Assembly (NCBI GenBank): GCA_964518725.1
Contig: CAZFKP010000004.1
Span: 1 to 64,000, forward strand
Source of the DNA: JANRKF01 sp964518725
Lineage (GTDB): Bacteria > Pseudomonadota > Alphaproteobacteria > Rickettsiales > SXRF01
DNA: 64,000 bases
Reading direction: 5' to 3'
A model generated the notes under the pieces. It made no database searches. It was not told the origin of the DNA and was given only the letters and a program-made list of their open reading frames with translations. Both the position numbers and the translations under genes were made by a program. The first letter of the stretch is position 1; every line of letters begins with the position of its first letter. Below, one piece after another: positions 63,949 to 64,000 of this stretch.

Positions 63949-64000
63949 ACAAACCGACTAATCAAAGACAGTTTGTTCAAACTAGACATATGGTACCTAT

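Noticed and set aside
63940..64000. CTGTCTT and TTTGTCT elements upstream of the decarboxylase
   Set aside because: They do not fall on an 11-bp period with conserved TCAT ends, so they were not added to the PHO-like set.

Overview
The window is a 64 kb piece of an alphaproteobacterial chromosome, probably a draft or metagenome scaffold because it carries a 100-base N gap. Gene content and order support the class: dusB-ntrB-ntrC-ntrY-ntrX followed by hflX, a fused ispDF, ccmAB divergent from acnA, trmFO, a polyhydroxybutyrate (PHB) cluster with phaR, and a deoxyhypusine-synthase-like gene beside an ornithine-type decarboxylase. I cannot fix the order or genus from sequence alone. No rRNA, CRISPR array, prophage or insertion sequence is visible. 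One tRNA gene (Gly, GCC) is present.

Layout. 0.1-2.4 kb: two secreted cysteine-rich proteins of unknown function. 2.6-10.5 kb: a surface-glycan cluster (glycosyltransferases, an Fe/2-oxoglutarate-oxygenase-like protein, an FkbM methyltransferase, a large capsule-type protein and an MsbA-like ABC exporter). 10.5-16.9 kb: tRNA-Gly, a Trm112-like protein, a UbiH-type hydroxylase, exonuclease III and oligoendopeptidase F. 17.9-23.1 kb: PHB metabolism (phaR, a small PhaE/phasin-like protein, a class III-like synthase, one unknown gene, phaA, phaB). 23.2-27.2 kb: ccmBA and acnA. 27.2-28.4 kb: three small genes of unknown function. 28.5-35.2 kb: tmk, a DD-carboxypeptidase, rlpA, a VWA protein, an SSP411-type thioredoxin-domain protein and a Nudix hydrolase. 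35.2-45.2 kb: mostly tRNA modification and housekeeping (hisN-like, trmFO, sodB, tsaC, parA-like, hemC, tsaD, modA, hflX). 45.3-53.4 kb: two unusual regulators and the complete Ntr cluster. 53.5-57.5 kb: ispDF, pgpA, cinA C-terminal domain protein, two small unknown genes, glmU. 57.6-61.3 kb: rmuC and a second glycan/lipid cluster. 61.4-63.9 kb: polyamine genes.

The most interesting signal is regulatory. Upstream of six transcription units that encode small or secreted proteins of unknown function there are PhoB-type direct repeats (TGTCAT-like half-sites on an 11-bp period) placed 10 bp, or about one turn further, from a -10 hexamer. The clearest are at 2539-2556, 1456-1494, 27540-27591 and 56126-56143. 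They suggest a shared regulon of unknown genes under a PhoB/OmpR-family regulator. Two of the small proteins (27177-27500 and 55624-55896) are also diverged paralogs of each other.

Other signals are a candidate sRNA or leader ending in a strong terminator at 12981-13054, a dispersed structured repeat (23091-23157 and 39604-39669) whose arms differ by compensatory changes, a nested hairpin between the two polyamine genes (62523-62584), an upstream in-frame Tat-like leader on sodB, and the absence of hfq from its usual place between ntrX and hflX.
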